Part shown: piece after piece, positions 15,314 through 23,071 of the stretch
Layout of the letters: every line of letters begins with the position of its first letter
How positions within the stretch are numbered: position 1 is the stretch's first letter
Origin: Opitutales bacterium
Lineage (GTDB): Bacteria; Verrucomicrobiota; Verrucomicrobiia; Opitutales; Oceanipulchritudinaceae
Assembly (NCBI GenBank): GCA_007123395.1
Contig: SKLD01000510.1
Span: forward strand, 1 to 38,173
Length of the DNA: 38,173 nucleotides
Direction: 5' to 3'
Made by a program: the position numbers and the translations under genes
Notes under the pieces: generated by a model
Databases searched by the model: none
Told to the model about the DNA's origin: nothing
Seen by the model: the letters and a program-made list of their open reading frames with translations, nothing else

Positions 15314-15486
15314 CCGGTGCCTCGCTAAAGCTTCAGCCTACGACCTCTCCCACCGCAACCGCGCAAACGGAGTGCGCCCTCCATGCGCTTCAAAGGGCAA
15401 CACTTCCCTTCCCACAGAGACAGGCCGGACGGCAAGCCGGTCCGGCTACTTCGCGGCACTCGGTAGCCGAAGCCGTCAGGCTTTGG
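15314..15486. repeat. Long direct repeat, copy B (contains REP-like hairpins)
   Basis: This is the second copy of the block at 14562-14730, offset by about 750 bp. It contains gctaaagcttcagc with the minus-strand GTAG head (15324-15341), a ccggac/gtccgg hairpin with a minus-strand GTAG head (15425-15449; the head is mutated in copy A), and GTAG plus ccgaagcc/ggctttgg (15463-15486). Differences between the copies are scattered substitutions and small indels, so the duplication is not very recent. Confidence 0.85.
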
Positions 15487-15533
15487 CGCTATGCCGTCGA
15501 GATTGCGGAGACTCCGCGCAGGTCGAGAAGAAG

Positions 15534-15552
15534 GTAGCGTGAAGCTTCAGCG
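15534..15552 (+). repeat. REP-like element (GTAG + palindrome)
   Basis: A GTAG head is followed by cgtgaagcttcagcg, whose core tgaagcttca is a perfect palindrome. It has the same AAGCTT-centred core as the elements at 14572, 15324 and 15601 but lies in the opposite orientation to them. Confidence 0.6.
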
Positions 15553-15600
15553 AGCGCCGCGCCGGGGGCGTCCGCTCCTCGCCAACCGCATCCGTGCCTC

Positions 15601-15618
15601 GCTGAAGCTTCAGCCTAC
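15601..15618 (-). repeat. REP-like element (GTAG + perfect palindrome)
   Basis: The perfect 14-bp palindrome gctgaagcttcagc is preceded on the minus strand by GTAG (CTAC at 15615-15618). It lies 25 nt after the map stop codon in the direction of transcription and is paired with the oppositely oriented copy at 15534-15552. Besides being REP-like it could act as the 3'-end stem-loop of the map transcript. Confidence 0.65.
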
Positions 15619-15643
15619 GGCGCCGGGCGAACCGTGCTTTGTC

Positions 15644-16414
15644 TCAATCCAAGTCGTGGACGGTGAGGATTTCGGGGTCGCCGGGGGTGACAAGGACGGT
15701 GTGCTCGAAGTGGGCGCTGGGGGAGCGGTCGCGGGTGAGGGCGGTCCAGCCGTCGGCGGCCATTTCGACACGGGGGCTGCCGAGGGTGATCATGGGCTCG
15801 ATGGCGAGGGTCATGTTGGGGCGGAGGCGGTCGCCCCGCTTGCGCGGGCCGAAGTTGGGGATCTGGGGTTCCTCATGCATGGTGCGCCCCACCCCGTGGC
15901 CGACGAAGTCCCGCACGATGCCGAAGCCGTGGGGCGTAACGGATTTCTCGACGGCGTTGGAGATGAAACCGACGCGGTTGCCCGCGCGGGCTTGGTCGAT
16001 GGCCGTATGGAGGGCATCGCGGGTGGCGTCGAGGAGGCGCTGCACGGGCTCGTCGACGGCGCCCACGGCGATGGTGCGGGCGTTGTCGCCGATGTAGCCT
16101 TCGTAGAGGACGCAGACGTCGACGGTGATGATGTCGCCCTCGCGGAGGATGCGGCGCAGGTCGCCGATGCCGTGGACGATCTCCTCGTTGACGGAGAGGC
16201 AGGTGAAGGCGGGAAAGCGTTTGTTGCCGGAGCGGTAGTCGTAGCAGGCGCTGTGGCCGCCGTAGCCCTCGATGAGGCGGCGTCCCTCCTGGTCGAGGTC
16301 GTAGGTGTTGACGCCGTGCGCGACGGCGCGGCAGAGCCGTTCGAGGACGTTGGCGGCGATGCGGCAGGCATCGCGCATGACGGCGAGTTCGCGGGCGCTT
16401 TTTACCGGGATCAT
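15644..16414 (-). CDS. map: Type I methionine aminopeptidase
   Basis: It removes the initiator Met from nascent proteins after deformylation, using a two-metal site. The 256-aa product has the five metal ligands in family order: D99 (ITVDV), D110 (GYIGDNARTI), H173 (VGHGVGRTMHEEP), E206 (LAIEPM) and E237 (HFEHTV). H81 in EEIVHGIGD corresponds to the substrate-contact His. It follows secY by 58 nt, as in many bacteria where adk-map sits after secY; here adk is absent. It is the last gene of the S10/spc block in this window. Confidence 0.98.
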   Translation of the reverse strand: MIPVKSARELAVMRDACRIAANVLERLCRAVAHGVNTYDLDQEGRRLIEGYGGHSACYDYRSGNKRFPAFTCLSVNEEIVHGIGDLRRILREGDIITVDVCVLYEGYIGDNARTIAVGAVDEPVQRLLDATRDALHTAIDQARAGNRVGFISNAVEKSVTPHGFGIVRDFVGHGVGRTMHEEPQIPNFGPRKRGDRLRPNMTLAIEPMITLGSPRVEMAADGWTALTRDRSPSAHFEHTVLVTPGDPEILTVHDLD

Positions 16415-16472
16415 GCCGCTGTTCGTCCGGGATCGATGAATCTCACGCGGCCGCTGCGGCCGCGCGGGGCGG

Positions 16473-17981
16473 TTACCCGAAGAAGTAAGCGTTCAGGCTC
16501 CATGCGACGGCGCCCGAAACGAACATGATGATAAGCCAACGCCAGAGCTTCTTGCCCTGGGCGATGCCGACGGTGTCGACGAGCTGGCGCACGCGCCCTT
16601 GGCTGCGGCCCTTGATGCGGCCCTTCTTGAGGAAGCCGTCGTAGTGCCGCTGGAGGAGGTAGGTCTCCACCTGCCGGAGGAAGTCGAGGAGCACGCCCAC
16701 CATGATGAGGAGACCGGTGCCGCCGAAGAACTGCGCGGCCTGGAAGGGCACGCCCGTGGCCATGTTGACGCTGTCGGGAATGATGGCGATGACGACAAGG
16801 AAGGCGGCCCCGAAGATGGTGAGGCGCGTCATGAGGAAGTCGAGGTAGCGCGCGGTGGGCTGCCCTGGCCGCACACCGGGCACGTAGCCGCCGTATTTCT
16901 TGAGGTCGTCGGAAATCTGCACGGGCTTGAACATGACCGACACCCAGAAGAAGGCGAAGGCCGCGATGAGGCCGCCGAAAATCAGGTAGTAGGTGAAGGT
17001 GCCATGCTGGAAGAGGAGCCCGAAGTTCGTCAGCCACCGCGCGTTGAGGGCGCCGCCCACTTGCGAGAAGATGGTGGTGAAGAACATGAGGATGGCCGAC
17101 GCGAAGATGATCGGCATGACCCCGGAGTAATTGACCTTGAGCGGCAGGAAGCTGCTCTGCCCGCCGAAGACTTTGCGCCCGACGACGCGCTTGGCATACT
17201 GCACGGGGATCTTGCGCGTGCCTTGGGTAACGAGGACGACCCCGGCGATGACAAGGAAGAGGAAGATGAACATCACGATGCCCTGCCCGAAGTTGAGCTG
17301 CGGGCCGCCCGCCCCGACAGGCGCGGTGAAGAGGGAGGCGGTGAGCGTGATGGCGGCCGGCAGATCGGCGAGAATACCGATCGTGATGAGGAGCGAAATA
17401 CCGTTGCCGATCCCTCGCTGGGTGATCTGCTCGCCCAGCCACATGAGGAGCATGGTGCCGCTGGTGAGGAAGATCACCCCCGTGATCATGAACCACGTGG
17501 GATCGATCAAGATGATGTTGCCGAACCTCGCAAGATCGTAGTCGGGGAAAAGCCGCTGCGGATTCTGCAGGGTGATGACGAGGAGGATCGACTGCACGAA
17601 ACAGATCCCGAGCGTGGCGTAGCGCGTGTATTGCGAGATCTTCTGGCGCCCGACCTCGCCCTCCTGCTGGAGGCGCGAGAGCGTCGGCACGGCGGCGGTG
17701 AGCAACTGGAAGACAATCGCCGCGCTGATGTAGGGCATGATGCCCAAGGCAAAAAGCGCGCCATTGAGGAGCGCCCCGCCGGTGAACATATTGTAGAGCC
17801 CGATGAGACTCCCGCCGGTTTCCCGCGCCTGCGCTTCGAAGAAGTCGCGCAGGGGCGTGGGATCGAGCCCCGGAAGAGGGATATTCGCACCGACCCGCGC
17901 AATGAAGAGCAGGAAGAGGGTGAGAAAAATCTTATCCCTCAGTTCGGGGATTTTGAAGACATTGATAAAGGCGGAAAACAT
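16473..17981 (-). CDS. secY: Preprotein translocase channel subunit SecY
   Basis: SecY forms the protein-conducting pore of the inner membrane. It is 502 aa, longer than E. coli SecY (443), with extra length mainly in periplasmic loops. It starts MFSAFINVFKIPELRDKIF. Signatures include GIMPYISAAIVFQLL in TM2, GEQITQRGIGNGISLLI in TM4-TM5, and the ribosome/SecA-contacting cytoplasmic loop near YAKRVVGRK. About ten hydrophobic segments are visible. It lies 71 nt after rplO and before map, and partners with secE at 10694-10900. Confidence 0.98.
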   Translation of the reverse strand: MFSAFINVFKIPELRDKIFLTLFLLFIARVGANIPLPGLDPTPLRDFFEAQARETGGSLIGLYNMFTGGALLNGALFALGIMPYISAAIVFQLLTAAVPTLSRLQQEGEVGRQKISQYTRYATLGICFVQSILLVITLQNPQRLFPDYDLARFGNIILIDPTWFMITGVIFLTSGTMLLMWLGEQITQRGIGNGISLLITIGILADLPAAITLTASLFTAPVGAGGPQLNFGQGIVMFIFLFLVIAGVVLVTQGTRKIPVQYAKRVVGRKVFGGQSSFLPLKVNYSGVMPIIFASAILMFFTTIFSQVGGALNARWLTNFGLLFQHGTFTYYLIFGGLIAAFAFFWVSVMFKPVQISDDLKKYGGYVPGVRPGQPTARYLDFLMTRLTIFGAAFLVVIAIIPDSVNMATGVPFQAAQFFGGTGLLIMVGVLLDFLRQVETYLLQRHYDGFLKKGRIKGRSQGRVRQLVDTVGIAQGKKLWRWLIIMFVSGAVAWSLNAYFFG

Positions 17982-18052
17982 CGTGGGCTGGGCGGTTTCG
18001 AGGACGGGTGCCGGAGCGGTCCCCGGCGGCGGTCCGCCGGGCGGCGGGAGGG

Positions 18053-18529
18053 CTACTCGACGTCAGCGGCGGGGGTTTCTTCGACCGACGCTTCCGGAAC
18101 AATGACTTTGCCCCCTGCCTTTTCAATCTTTTCCTTGGCCGTGGCAGAAAGCTTGTCGGCGGTGACGGTGAGGGCACGCGACACTTCGCCGACACCGAGG
18201 ATCTTGACGAGGCCGGAACTGCGGCGGATGAGGCCGGCGGCGACGAGGGAGTCCTTGTCGACCGTCTCGCCCTCGACACGTTCAAGGTCGCCGACGTTGA
18301 CGATGGCGTACTCCTTGCGGAAACGGAAGTTGCTGAAGCCGCGCTTGGGCAGCTTGCGGTAGAGGGGAACGTGGCCCGACTCGAAGCCGGGGCGCAGGCT
18401 GTGCCCCGCGCGCGCGCGCTGGCCTTTGTGGCCGCGACCGGCGGTCTTCCCGAGGCCGCCGCCTTCACCGCGCCCCACGCGCTTGCGCTTTTTGAAGCCG
18501 CCGCTTTTGACGAGGTTGTGCAGTCTCAT
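18053..18529 (-). CDS. rplO: Ribosomal protein L15 (uL15)
   Basis: L15 is a late-assembly protein of the 50S subunit that threads a basic N-terminal tail into 23S rRNA. The 158-aa product opens MRLHNLVKSGGFKKRKRVGRG, then GKTAGRGHKGQRARAG and a PLYRKLPKRGFSN core. The C-terminus carries an acidic tail at about residues 145-158 (EASVEETPAADVE) beyond the usual end. The gene follows rpsE directly: rpmD (L30), which normally lies between rpsE and rplO, is missing from the 49-nt gap. Confidence 0.98.
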   Translation of the reverse strand: MRLHNLVKSGGFKKRKRVGRGEGGGLGKTAGRGHKGQRARAGHSLRPGFESGHVPLYRKLPKRGFSNFRFRKEYAIVNVGDLERVEGETVDKDSLVAAGLIRRSSGLVKILGVGEVSRALTVTADKLSATAKEKIEKAGGKVIVPEASVEETPAADVE

Positions 18530-18578
18530 GACAAATCTTCTCTTTCTTGGATTGACCGGTTGGTAGGTTGGCCGCGCG

Positions 18579-19457
18579 CTATTCGGCGGCGCGGAGGGTA
18601 CGGATATCCTCCATGGAACGCATCTGGCGCAGGGCGTCGAGGGTGGCGAAGACCATTGCGCCCGGATTGTTCGAGCGGAGGCTCTTCGTCAGCACATCCT
18701 TGACGCCCGCGGCTTCGAGAACGGCGCGCACGCCGCCGCCGGCGATGACACCAGTGCCGGGCGTAGCGGGGCGCAGGAGCACCTTCCCGCCGTCGTGCTC
18801 GCCCACGGCTTCGTGGGGGATGGTATTGTTCTTACGTTTTACAGGGGCCATGTTCTTACGCGCCTGTTCGGTACCCTTGCGGATGCACTCGGGCACTTCC
18901 TTGGCCTTACCGTAGCCCACGCCCACCTGGCCGTCGCCGTCGCCGACAACGACAAGGGCGGCAAAGGAGAAGCGGCGTCCGCCCGCCACAACCTTGGCGC
19001 AACGGTTGATGTGAACGACCTTTTCGATGAGGCCGCTGTCCTCTTCCTCCTGCTGTTGCCCGCGACCGCGACCGCCTGGACCTCGGCCGCGTCCACGACC
19101 GCCCGGGCCGCCCGGACCGCGGCCGCCACGGCCACGGCGCTGCTGCTGCGGATCGACAAGGGGGCGGTCGACACGACCAACGACCGCGCTCACGCGGCCC
19201 TTCTTCTCGGGAGAGGCAATGATATCGGCGTCGAAATCTTCGCTGCCGTCGCCGCCATTGTCATCACCGGCGGTGGCGGCGGGTTCGGCGGGTTCAGCGG
19301 GTGTCTCCGGCACGGGCGGAGGCGCGGGGGCCTGCTTCTCGGCGGCGGGCTCAGGGGTCGCCGGCTTCTCCGGCGCGGGCTCCGGCGTCTGCGGCTTTTC
19401 CGGCGCGGAAGCCGCTTCGCTTTCGGGCAAATCCTGTTTCTTCGGTTCGTCGGACAT
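18579..19457 (-). CDS. rpsE: Ribosomal protein S5 (uS5) with long N-terminal extension
   Basis: S5 lines the mRNA entry channel of the 30S subunit and affects fidelity. The conserved S5 body starts near residue 139 (LIEKVVHINRCAKVVAGG) and continues with FAALVVVGDGDGQVGVGYGKA and ATPGTGVIAGGGVRAVLE. The whole protein is 292 aa against a usual ~165. Residues 1-63 are Pro/Ala/Glu-rich with EPAPEKPATPEP-type repeats, 65-80 are acidic (DDNGGDGSEDFDAD), and 106-133 are almost only Arg and Gly with some Pro. The ATG at 19457 is preceded by AAGGAA at good spacing, 11 nt after rplR, and the extension is in frame without stops, so the long form looks genuine. The extension is predicted to be disordered. 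Its function is unknown. Confidence 0.95.
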   Translation of the reverse strand: MSDEPKKQDLPESEAASAPEKPQTPEPAPEKPATPEPAAEKQAPAPPPVPETPAEPAEPAATAGDDNGGDGSEDFDADIIASPEKKGRVSAVVGRVDRPLVDPQQQRRGRGGRGPGGPGGRGRGRGPGGRGRGQQQEEEDSGLIEKVVHINRCAKVVAGGRRFSFAALVVVGDGDGQVGVGYGKAKEVPECIRKGTEQARKNMAPVKRKNNTIPHEAVGEHDGGKVLLRPATPGTGVIAGGGVRAVLEAAGVKDVLTKSLRSNNPGAMVFATLDALRQMRSMEDIRTLRAAE

Positions 19458-19468
19458 GATCGCTTTCC

Positions 19469-19831
19469 TTAGAAGTTGAGGCCGGTCTCGCGGGCGGCGT
19501 CGGCAAAGGCCTTCACGCGACCGTGGTAGCGGCGACCGTGACGGTCGAACACGACGCTGCCGATACCGGCGGCCTTGGCCTTCTCGCCGATGGCTTTGCC
19601 GAGAGCAGAGGCACCGGCGATATTCGCCCGGAGCTTTGCGTCGCGCTGGTCCTTTGACACGGAGGAAGCCGCCACAAGGGTACGCCCGGACTCGTCGTCG
19701 ATGGCCTGCGCGTGGATGTGGAGGTTGGTGAACGTGACGCAGAGGCGCGGACGTTCCGCCGTGCCCTTGACCTTTTTGCGGATACGCCAGATCCGGCGCT
19801 GCCGCAGGGTTTGTTTCTTTTCCAAATGCAT
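19469..19831 (-). CDS. rplR: Ribosomal protein L18 (uL18)
   Basis: L18 binds 5S rRNA and brings it into the central protuberance. It is 120 aa, normal length. A basic N-terminus (KKQTLRQRRIWRIRKKVKGT) is followed by ERPRLCVTFTNLHIHAQAIDD and the C-terminal VVFDRHGRRYHGRVKAFADAAR, the L18 signature. It lies 56 nt after rplF and 11 nt before rpsE. Confidence 0.99.
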   Translation of the reverse strand: MHLEKKQTLRQRRIWRIRKKVKGTAERPRLCVTFTNLHIHAQAIDDESGRTLVAASSVSKDQRDAKLRANIAGASALGKAIGEKAKAAGIGSVVFDRHGRRYHGRVKAFADAARETGLNF

Positions 19832-19887
19832 GATAACTCTTGTTTCTTACTTGCGGGAGAGGAAGGGCTCCCTCGCATGGTTCAAGA

Positions 19888-20427
19888 TCAACCCGCCTTT
19901 TTGCCTTCCTTGCGGCGGACGTATTCGCCGGTGATCGTTATGCCCTTGCCTTTGTAGGGCTCCATCGGCTTGGCCGATTTCACCAGCGCGGCAAAGTGCC
20001 CCACGGCTTGCTTGTCGGCTCCCTGCACCTTGACTTTTGTCGGATCGGCAAGAGTAACGGTGACACCTTGCGGAATTGTGTGTTCGATAATGTGGGAATA
20101 GCCCACGTTCAATTCGAGGACCTGCCCCTTGAGGATGGCGCGGAAACCGACGCCGGAGATAGTGAGGTTTTTCTCGAAGCCTTTGCTCGCGCCCTCGACC
20201 ATGCCTGCGATAATGCTACGGGCGGTGCCGTACATGGCACGGGCATGGCGACTGTCGTCGACGGGCTTGACCGTGACGCTGCCATTCTCCTCCGCAAGGG
20301 TGACCACCTTGGGGTCGAATGTCTTTTCGAGTTTTCCAACCGGTCCCTCGACACGAATCGTGCCGCCGTCGATGGCGACCTTTACCTTGTCGGGAATGGC
20401 TACGGGAAGTTTTCCGATACGGCTCAT
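19888..20427 (-). CDS. rplF: Ribosomal protein L6 (uL6)
   Basis: L6 sits near the sarcin-ricin loop and the factor-binding site of the 50S subunit. The ATG at 20427 (MSRIGKLPVAIPDKV) gives 179 aa. Two tandem RRM-like halves are seen, with GTARSIIAGMVEGASKGFEK linking them and the C-terminal PYKGKGITITGEYVRRKEGKK signature. It lies 19 nt after rpsH. Confidence 0.99.
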   Translation of the reverse strand: MSRIGKLPVAIPDKVKVAIDGGTIRVEGPVGKLEKTFDPKVVTLAEENGSVTVKPVDDSRHARAMYGTARSIIAGMVEGASKGFEKNLTISGVGFRAILKGQVLELNVGYSHIIEHTIPQGVTVTLADPTKVKVQGADKQAVGHFAALVKSAKPMEPYKGKGITITGEYVRRKEGKKAG

Positions 20428-20446
20428 GGTATTGATGCTTTCCTGA

Positions 20447-20839
20447 TTACCAAACGGAGCAGATGAGTTCTCCGCCGATGTTTTGCCGCCGCGCGTCGCG
20501 GTCCTTGAGGATACCCTTGGAGGTGGTGAGGATGCCCACACCCATGCCGCCGAGGGTGCGCGGGATGTCAGTGGCCTGAAAGTAGAGGCGGCGACCGGGC
20601 GTGCTCACGCGGCGGATACCGGTGATAGCGGGCGTGTCGTCAACGTATTTTAGGGTTAGATTAAGGGACTTGCGCTTGCGCTCGTCCTCGATCACCTCGA
20701 CGGCGCGGAGGTAACCTTCGTCACGCAGGATCTCGGCGATGCTTAAGTGCATCTTGGAGTAGCGGGCGGTGCAGGTGTCCTTGCGGGCCGAGTAGGCGTT
20801 GCGGACGATGGTCAGGAAATTACTGATGGAATCAGACAT
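20447..20839 (-). CDS. rpsH: Ribosomal protein S8 (uS8)
   Basis: S8 is a primary 16S rRNA binder and, in E. coli, the translational repressor of the spc operon. The 130-aa product opens MSDSISNFLTIVRNAYSARK. Its C-terminus has PRTLGGMGVGILTTSKGI, the S8 signature with the conserved Ser/Thr-rich loop. It follows rpsN by 30 nt. Confidence 0.99.
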   Translation of the reverse strand: MSDSISNFLTIVRNAYSARKDTCTARYSKMHLSIAEILRDEGYLRAVEVIEDERKRKSLNLTLKYVDDTPAITGIRRVSTPGRRLYFQATDIPRTLGGMGVGILTTSKGILKDRDARRQNIGGELICSVW

Positions 20840-20869
20840 GGGACGGTTTCTCCTTTTGCCTTGGCGGTG

Positions 20870-21175
20870 TTACCAGGAGGACTTCGTCACTCCGGGGATC
20901 TTCCCTTGGGAGGCGAGTTCGCGGAAGGTGATACGGCTGACACCGTATTTGCGGATGTAGGCACGGGGACGGCCCGTGATGGAACAGCGGTTGCGCAGAC
21001 GGACCGCACTGGAATTGCGGGGCAGTTTGGTGAGCTTGCGCTGGGCGGCGTAGAACTCCTCATCGCCCGTGGAGGGGTCGGCCATGACGCGTTTGAGTTC
21101 ATCCCGCTTGGCGCGGAAACGCGCGGCGAGTTTTTCACGCTTCTTCTGGCGTTCGATCATTGCTTTTTTAGCCAT
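20870..21175 (-). CDS. rpsN: Ribosomal protein S14 (uS14), zinc-free long form
   Basis: S14 is a late 30S head protein. At 101 aa this is the long paralogue without zinc ligands: the region that would carry two CxxC pairs reads RLRNRCSITGRPRAYIRKYG, with only one Cys. The C-terminus IPGVTKSSW is typical. It lies between rplE and rpsH, as in E. coli. Being the zinc-independent type, it does not imply zinc regulation. Confidence 0.99.
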   Translation of the reverse strand: MAKKAMIERQKKREKLAARFRAKRDELKRVMADPSTGDEEFYAAQRKLTKLPRNSSAVRLRNRCSITGRPRAYIRKYGVSRITFRELASQGKIPGVTKSSW

Positions 21176-21198
21176 TGGTCAAAAGTCTCCGAAAGGGT

Positions 21199-21777
21199 TT
21201 AGGCGGTTGCGGTTGCGGGCGTGCCGGCGGCAGTCTGCCGTTTACGGAAGGGCATGCCGAGAAGGCGGAGAAGTTCGCGCCCTTCGTCATCGCTCTCCGC
21301 CGTGGTAACGATCGTAATGTCGAGCCCGAAGCCGGACTTGGAGCCGTCGCCGTGGGTCTCGGGGAAGATAGTGTGGTCGGCGATGCCGACGGTGTAATTG
21401 CCCTTGCCGTCAAAGCGCTCGCTCACCCCGCGGAAGTCGCGGATGCCCGGCAGGGCCACACCGATGAGTCGGTAGAGAAACTCATACATGCTCGCGCCGC
21501 GGAGCGTGACTTTGGACCCTATGGGCATGCCCGCACGCAGCTTGAAATTGGAAACACTCTTCTTCGCCTTGGTGATAACCGCCTTCTGCCCCGCAATGGT
21601 GCTGAGCTGCTTGGCGACGTCCTCGATCTCCTTCTTCTCGAGCGTGCTGACAAAGCCGGTGTTGAGGACGACCTTGGTGACACGCGGGACTTGATGCACG
21701 TTGCCGTACCCGCGGCTCTTCGTGAGCTGCGGAACAACCTGCTCCTGATAGTAATTCTTTAGATACGGTGTGGGCAT
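21199..21777 (-). CDS. rplE: Ribosomal protein L5 (uL5)
   Basis: L5 binds 5S rRNA and contacts the P-site tRNA. It is 192 aa from the ATG at 21777 (MPTPYLKNYYQEQV), which has AGGAA at proper spacing; an in-frame ATG at 21792 lacks this. Motifs are VPRVTKVVLNTGF, KAKKSVSNFKLRAGMPIGSK, and a C-terminal GLDITIVTTAESDDEGRELL. It lies 71 nt after rplX. Confidence 0.99.
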   Translation of the reverse strand: MPTPYLKNYYQEQVVPQLTKSRGYGNVHQVPRVTKVVLNTGFVSTLEKKEIEDVAKQLSTIAGQKAVITKAKKSVSNFKLRAGMPIGSKVTLRGASMYEFLYRLIGVALPGIRDFRGVSERFDGKGNYTVGIADHTIFPETHGDGSKSGFGLDITIVTTAESDDEGRELLRLLGMPFRKRQTAAGTPATATA

Positions 21778-21848
21778 TTCAGTTTCCTGCATTTCGCGGG
21801 CCGATTTCCGGCCGGCCCGCATGGCTGTAAATTATTGGCTGGCGGCGC

Positions 21849-22109
21849 TCAGGAAGCGGACTTTGCGCCGACCTTTTCGTCGTAGCGGGAGGCCAGCATG
21901 ACGTTGGAGATGTGGACGGGGTTCTCGCGCTCGGTGATCCCGCCGGGATCGCTCTCGGAGCGCGCCTTCTCGTGGTGCTTGCGGCGATTGACGCCCTCGA
22001 CGATGATACGCTGGCGGGCCGGGAACACCTGCATGACCTTGCCACGGTCGCCGCGGTGGTTACCGGCGATGACAACGACTTCGTCTCCTGCTTTGATCTT
22101 TTGCTTCAT
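21849..22109 (-). CDS. rplX: Ribosomal protein L24 (uL24)
   Basis: L24 is an assembly initiator protein of the 50S subunit near the exit tunnel. It is 86 aa. The N-terminal KOW motif is KAGDEVVVIAGNHRGDRGKV, followed by IIVEGVNRRKHHEK and ENPVHISNVML. It starts 2 nt after the rplN stop, so translation of the two is probably coupled. Confidence 0.98.
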   Translation of the reverse strand: MKQKIKAGDEVVVIAGNHRGDRGKVMQVFPARQRIIVEGVNRRKHHEKARSESDPGGITERENPVHISNVMLASRYDEKVGAKSAS

Positions 22110-22111
22110 GA

Positions 22112-22477
22112 TTAGAGCACCTCCGGGGCGAGGCTGACGATTTTCATGTATTTGCGCTGGCGCAGCTCGCGGGCGATGGGTCCGTAGACACGGTTGCCGC
22201 GGGGCTGTCCGTCGGGATTGATGAGCACGACGGCGTTCGAATCGAAACGCAGGTAGCTGCCGTCGGCGCGGCGAATGGGGGCGCGGGTGCGCACGACGAT
22301 GGCGCGGCACACGGTGCCCTTCTTGACGGTGGCGTCCGGCGAAGAATCGCGCACGTTGACGACGATCTCATCGCCGACGGAAGCGGTGCGCTTCAACTGG
22401 CCGAGGCGGCGGATCATTTTGGCCTTCTTGGCGCCGGTGTTGTCGGCGACATCGACCATGGAAAGCATCTGGATCAT
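22112..22477 (-). CDS. rplN: Ribosomal protein L14 (uL14)
   Basis: L14 forms part of the inter-subunit bridge region with 16S rRNA and is the docking site of the silencing factor RsfS. The ATG at 22477 (MIQMLSMVDVADNTGAK) gives 121 aa. The signature DSSPDATVKKGTVCRAIVVR and the C-terminal RGNRVYGPIAREL are present. It lies 44 nt after rpsQ. Confidence 0.99.
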   Translation of the reverse strand: MIQMLSMVDVADNTGAKKAKMIRRLGQLKRTASVGDEIVVNVRDSSPDATVKKGTVCRAIVVRTRAPIRRADGSYLRFDSNAVVLINPDGQPRGNRVYGPIARELRQRKYMKIVSLAPEVL

Positions 22478-22521
22478 AGCGTGTCCTCTAAATGAAAAAG
22501 GTTCGGGCAGAGGTCCGGCGG

Positions 22522-22788
22522 TCACCCGATGAGCGGCGCCTTCTCGACGACCTCTACAATGCGGAAGCGCTTCAACTTGCTGATGGGGCGGGTTTCCATG
22601 ATGATCACACGGTCGCCGACGCCGCACTCGTTGGAACCGTCGTGGGCGTGGACGACGGTCTTGCGCTTCACCTCTTTGAGGTAGAGCGGGTGGCGGATCT
22701 TGTAGTCGTAAGTGACCTTGACGGACTTGTCACCGGAGCGGCTGGTGACGACGCCGGTGATGGTCTTGCGTTGGTTGCGGTCGGACAT
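22522..22788 (-). CDS. rpsQ: Ribosomal protein S17 (uS17)
   Basis: S17 is a primary 16S rRNA binder with an OB fold. The ATG at 22788 (MSDRNQRKTITGVVTS) gives 88 aa. Motifs are SVKVTYDYKIRHPLYLKEVK and GDRVIIMETRPISKLKRFRI, the S17 signature. It lies 34 nt after rpmC. Confidence 0.99.
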   Translation of the reverse strand: MSDRNQRKTITGVVTSRSGDKSVKVTYDYKIRHPLYLKEVKRKTVVHAHDGSNECGVGDRVIIMETRPISKLKRFRIVEVVEKAPLIG

Positions 22789-22822
22789 GGTGCGAATGGT
22801 GTGGAATGTTGTGGCGCGGGCC

Positions 22823-23032
22823 TCAGGCGGCCGGGGCGGCCTTCTTCTTTTCGTTGAGCACGGTGCGCACACGGGCGACGTCGTGCCGGAGTTCCCTCAG
22901 CAGGTGCGTGCGCTCGAGCTGGCCGGTACGCTTGTTGAGGCGGCTCTGGAGCAGTTCCTGGCGGAGATCGCGCAGTTTCTTGTCGAGTTCGTTGAGCGAA
23001 AGCTCACGGAGATCTTTGGTCTTTTCGGCCAT
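22823..23032 (-). CDS. rpmC: Ribosomal protein L29 (uL29)
   Basis: L29 is a small two-helix protein at the polypeptide exit site near the trigger factor/SRP docking point. It is 69 aa: KDLRELSLNELDKKLRDLRQ, then LLQSRLNKRTGQLERTHLLR, with a short basic/Ala tail. It lies between rplP and rpsQ as expected. Confidence 0.98.
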   Translation of the reverse strand: MAEKTKDLRELSLNELDKKLRDLRQELLQSRLNKRTGQLERTHLLRELRHDVARVRTVLNEKKKAAPAA

Positions 23033-23071
23033 GGTATGCGGGTCCTGTTCTTCCGGGTTGGCGGGGGCGGA

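Noticed and set aside
14562..15486. CRISPR array
   Set aside because: Repeats are few, long and unequally spaced with internal hairpins; there are no regular spacers or cas genes.
16599..18362. 587-codon plus-strand frame
   Set aside because: Antisense to secY and rplO; Glu/Asp/His-rich composition is the usual complement artefact.
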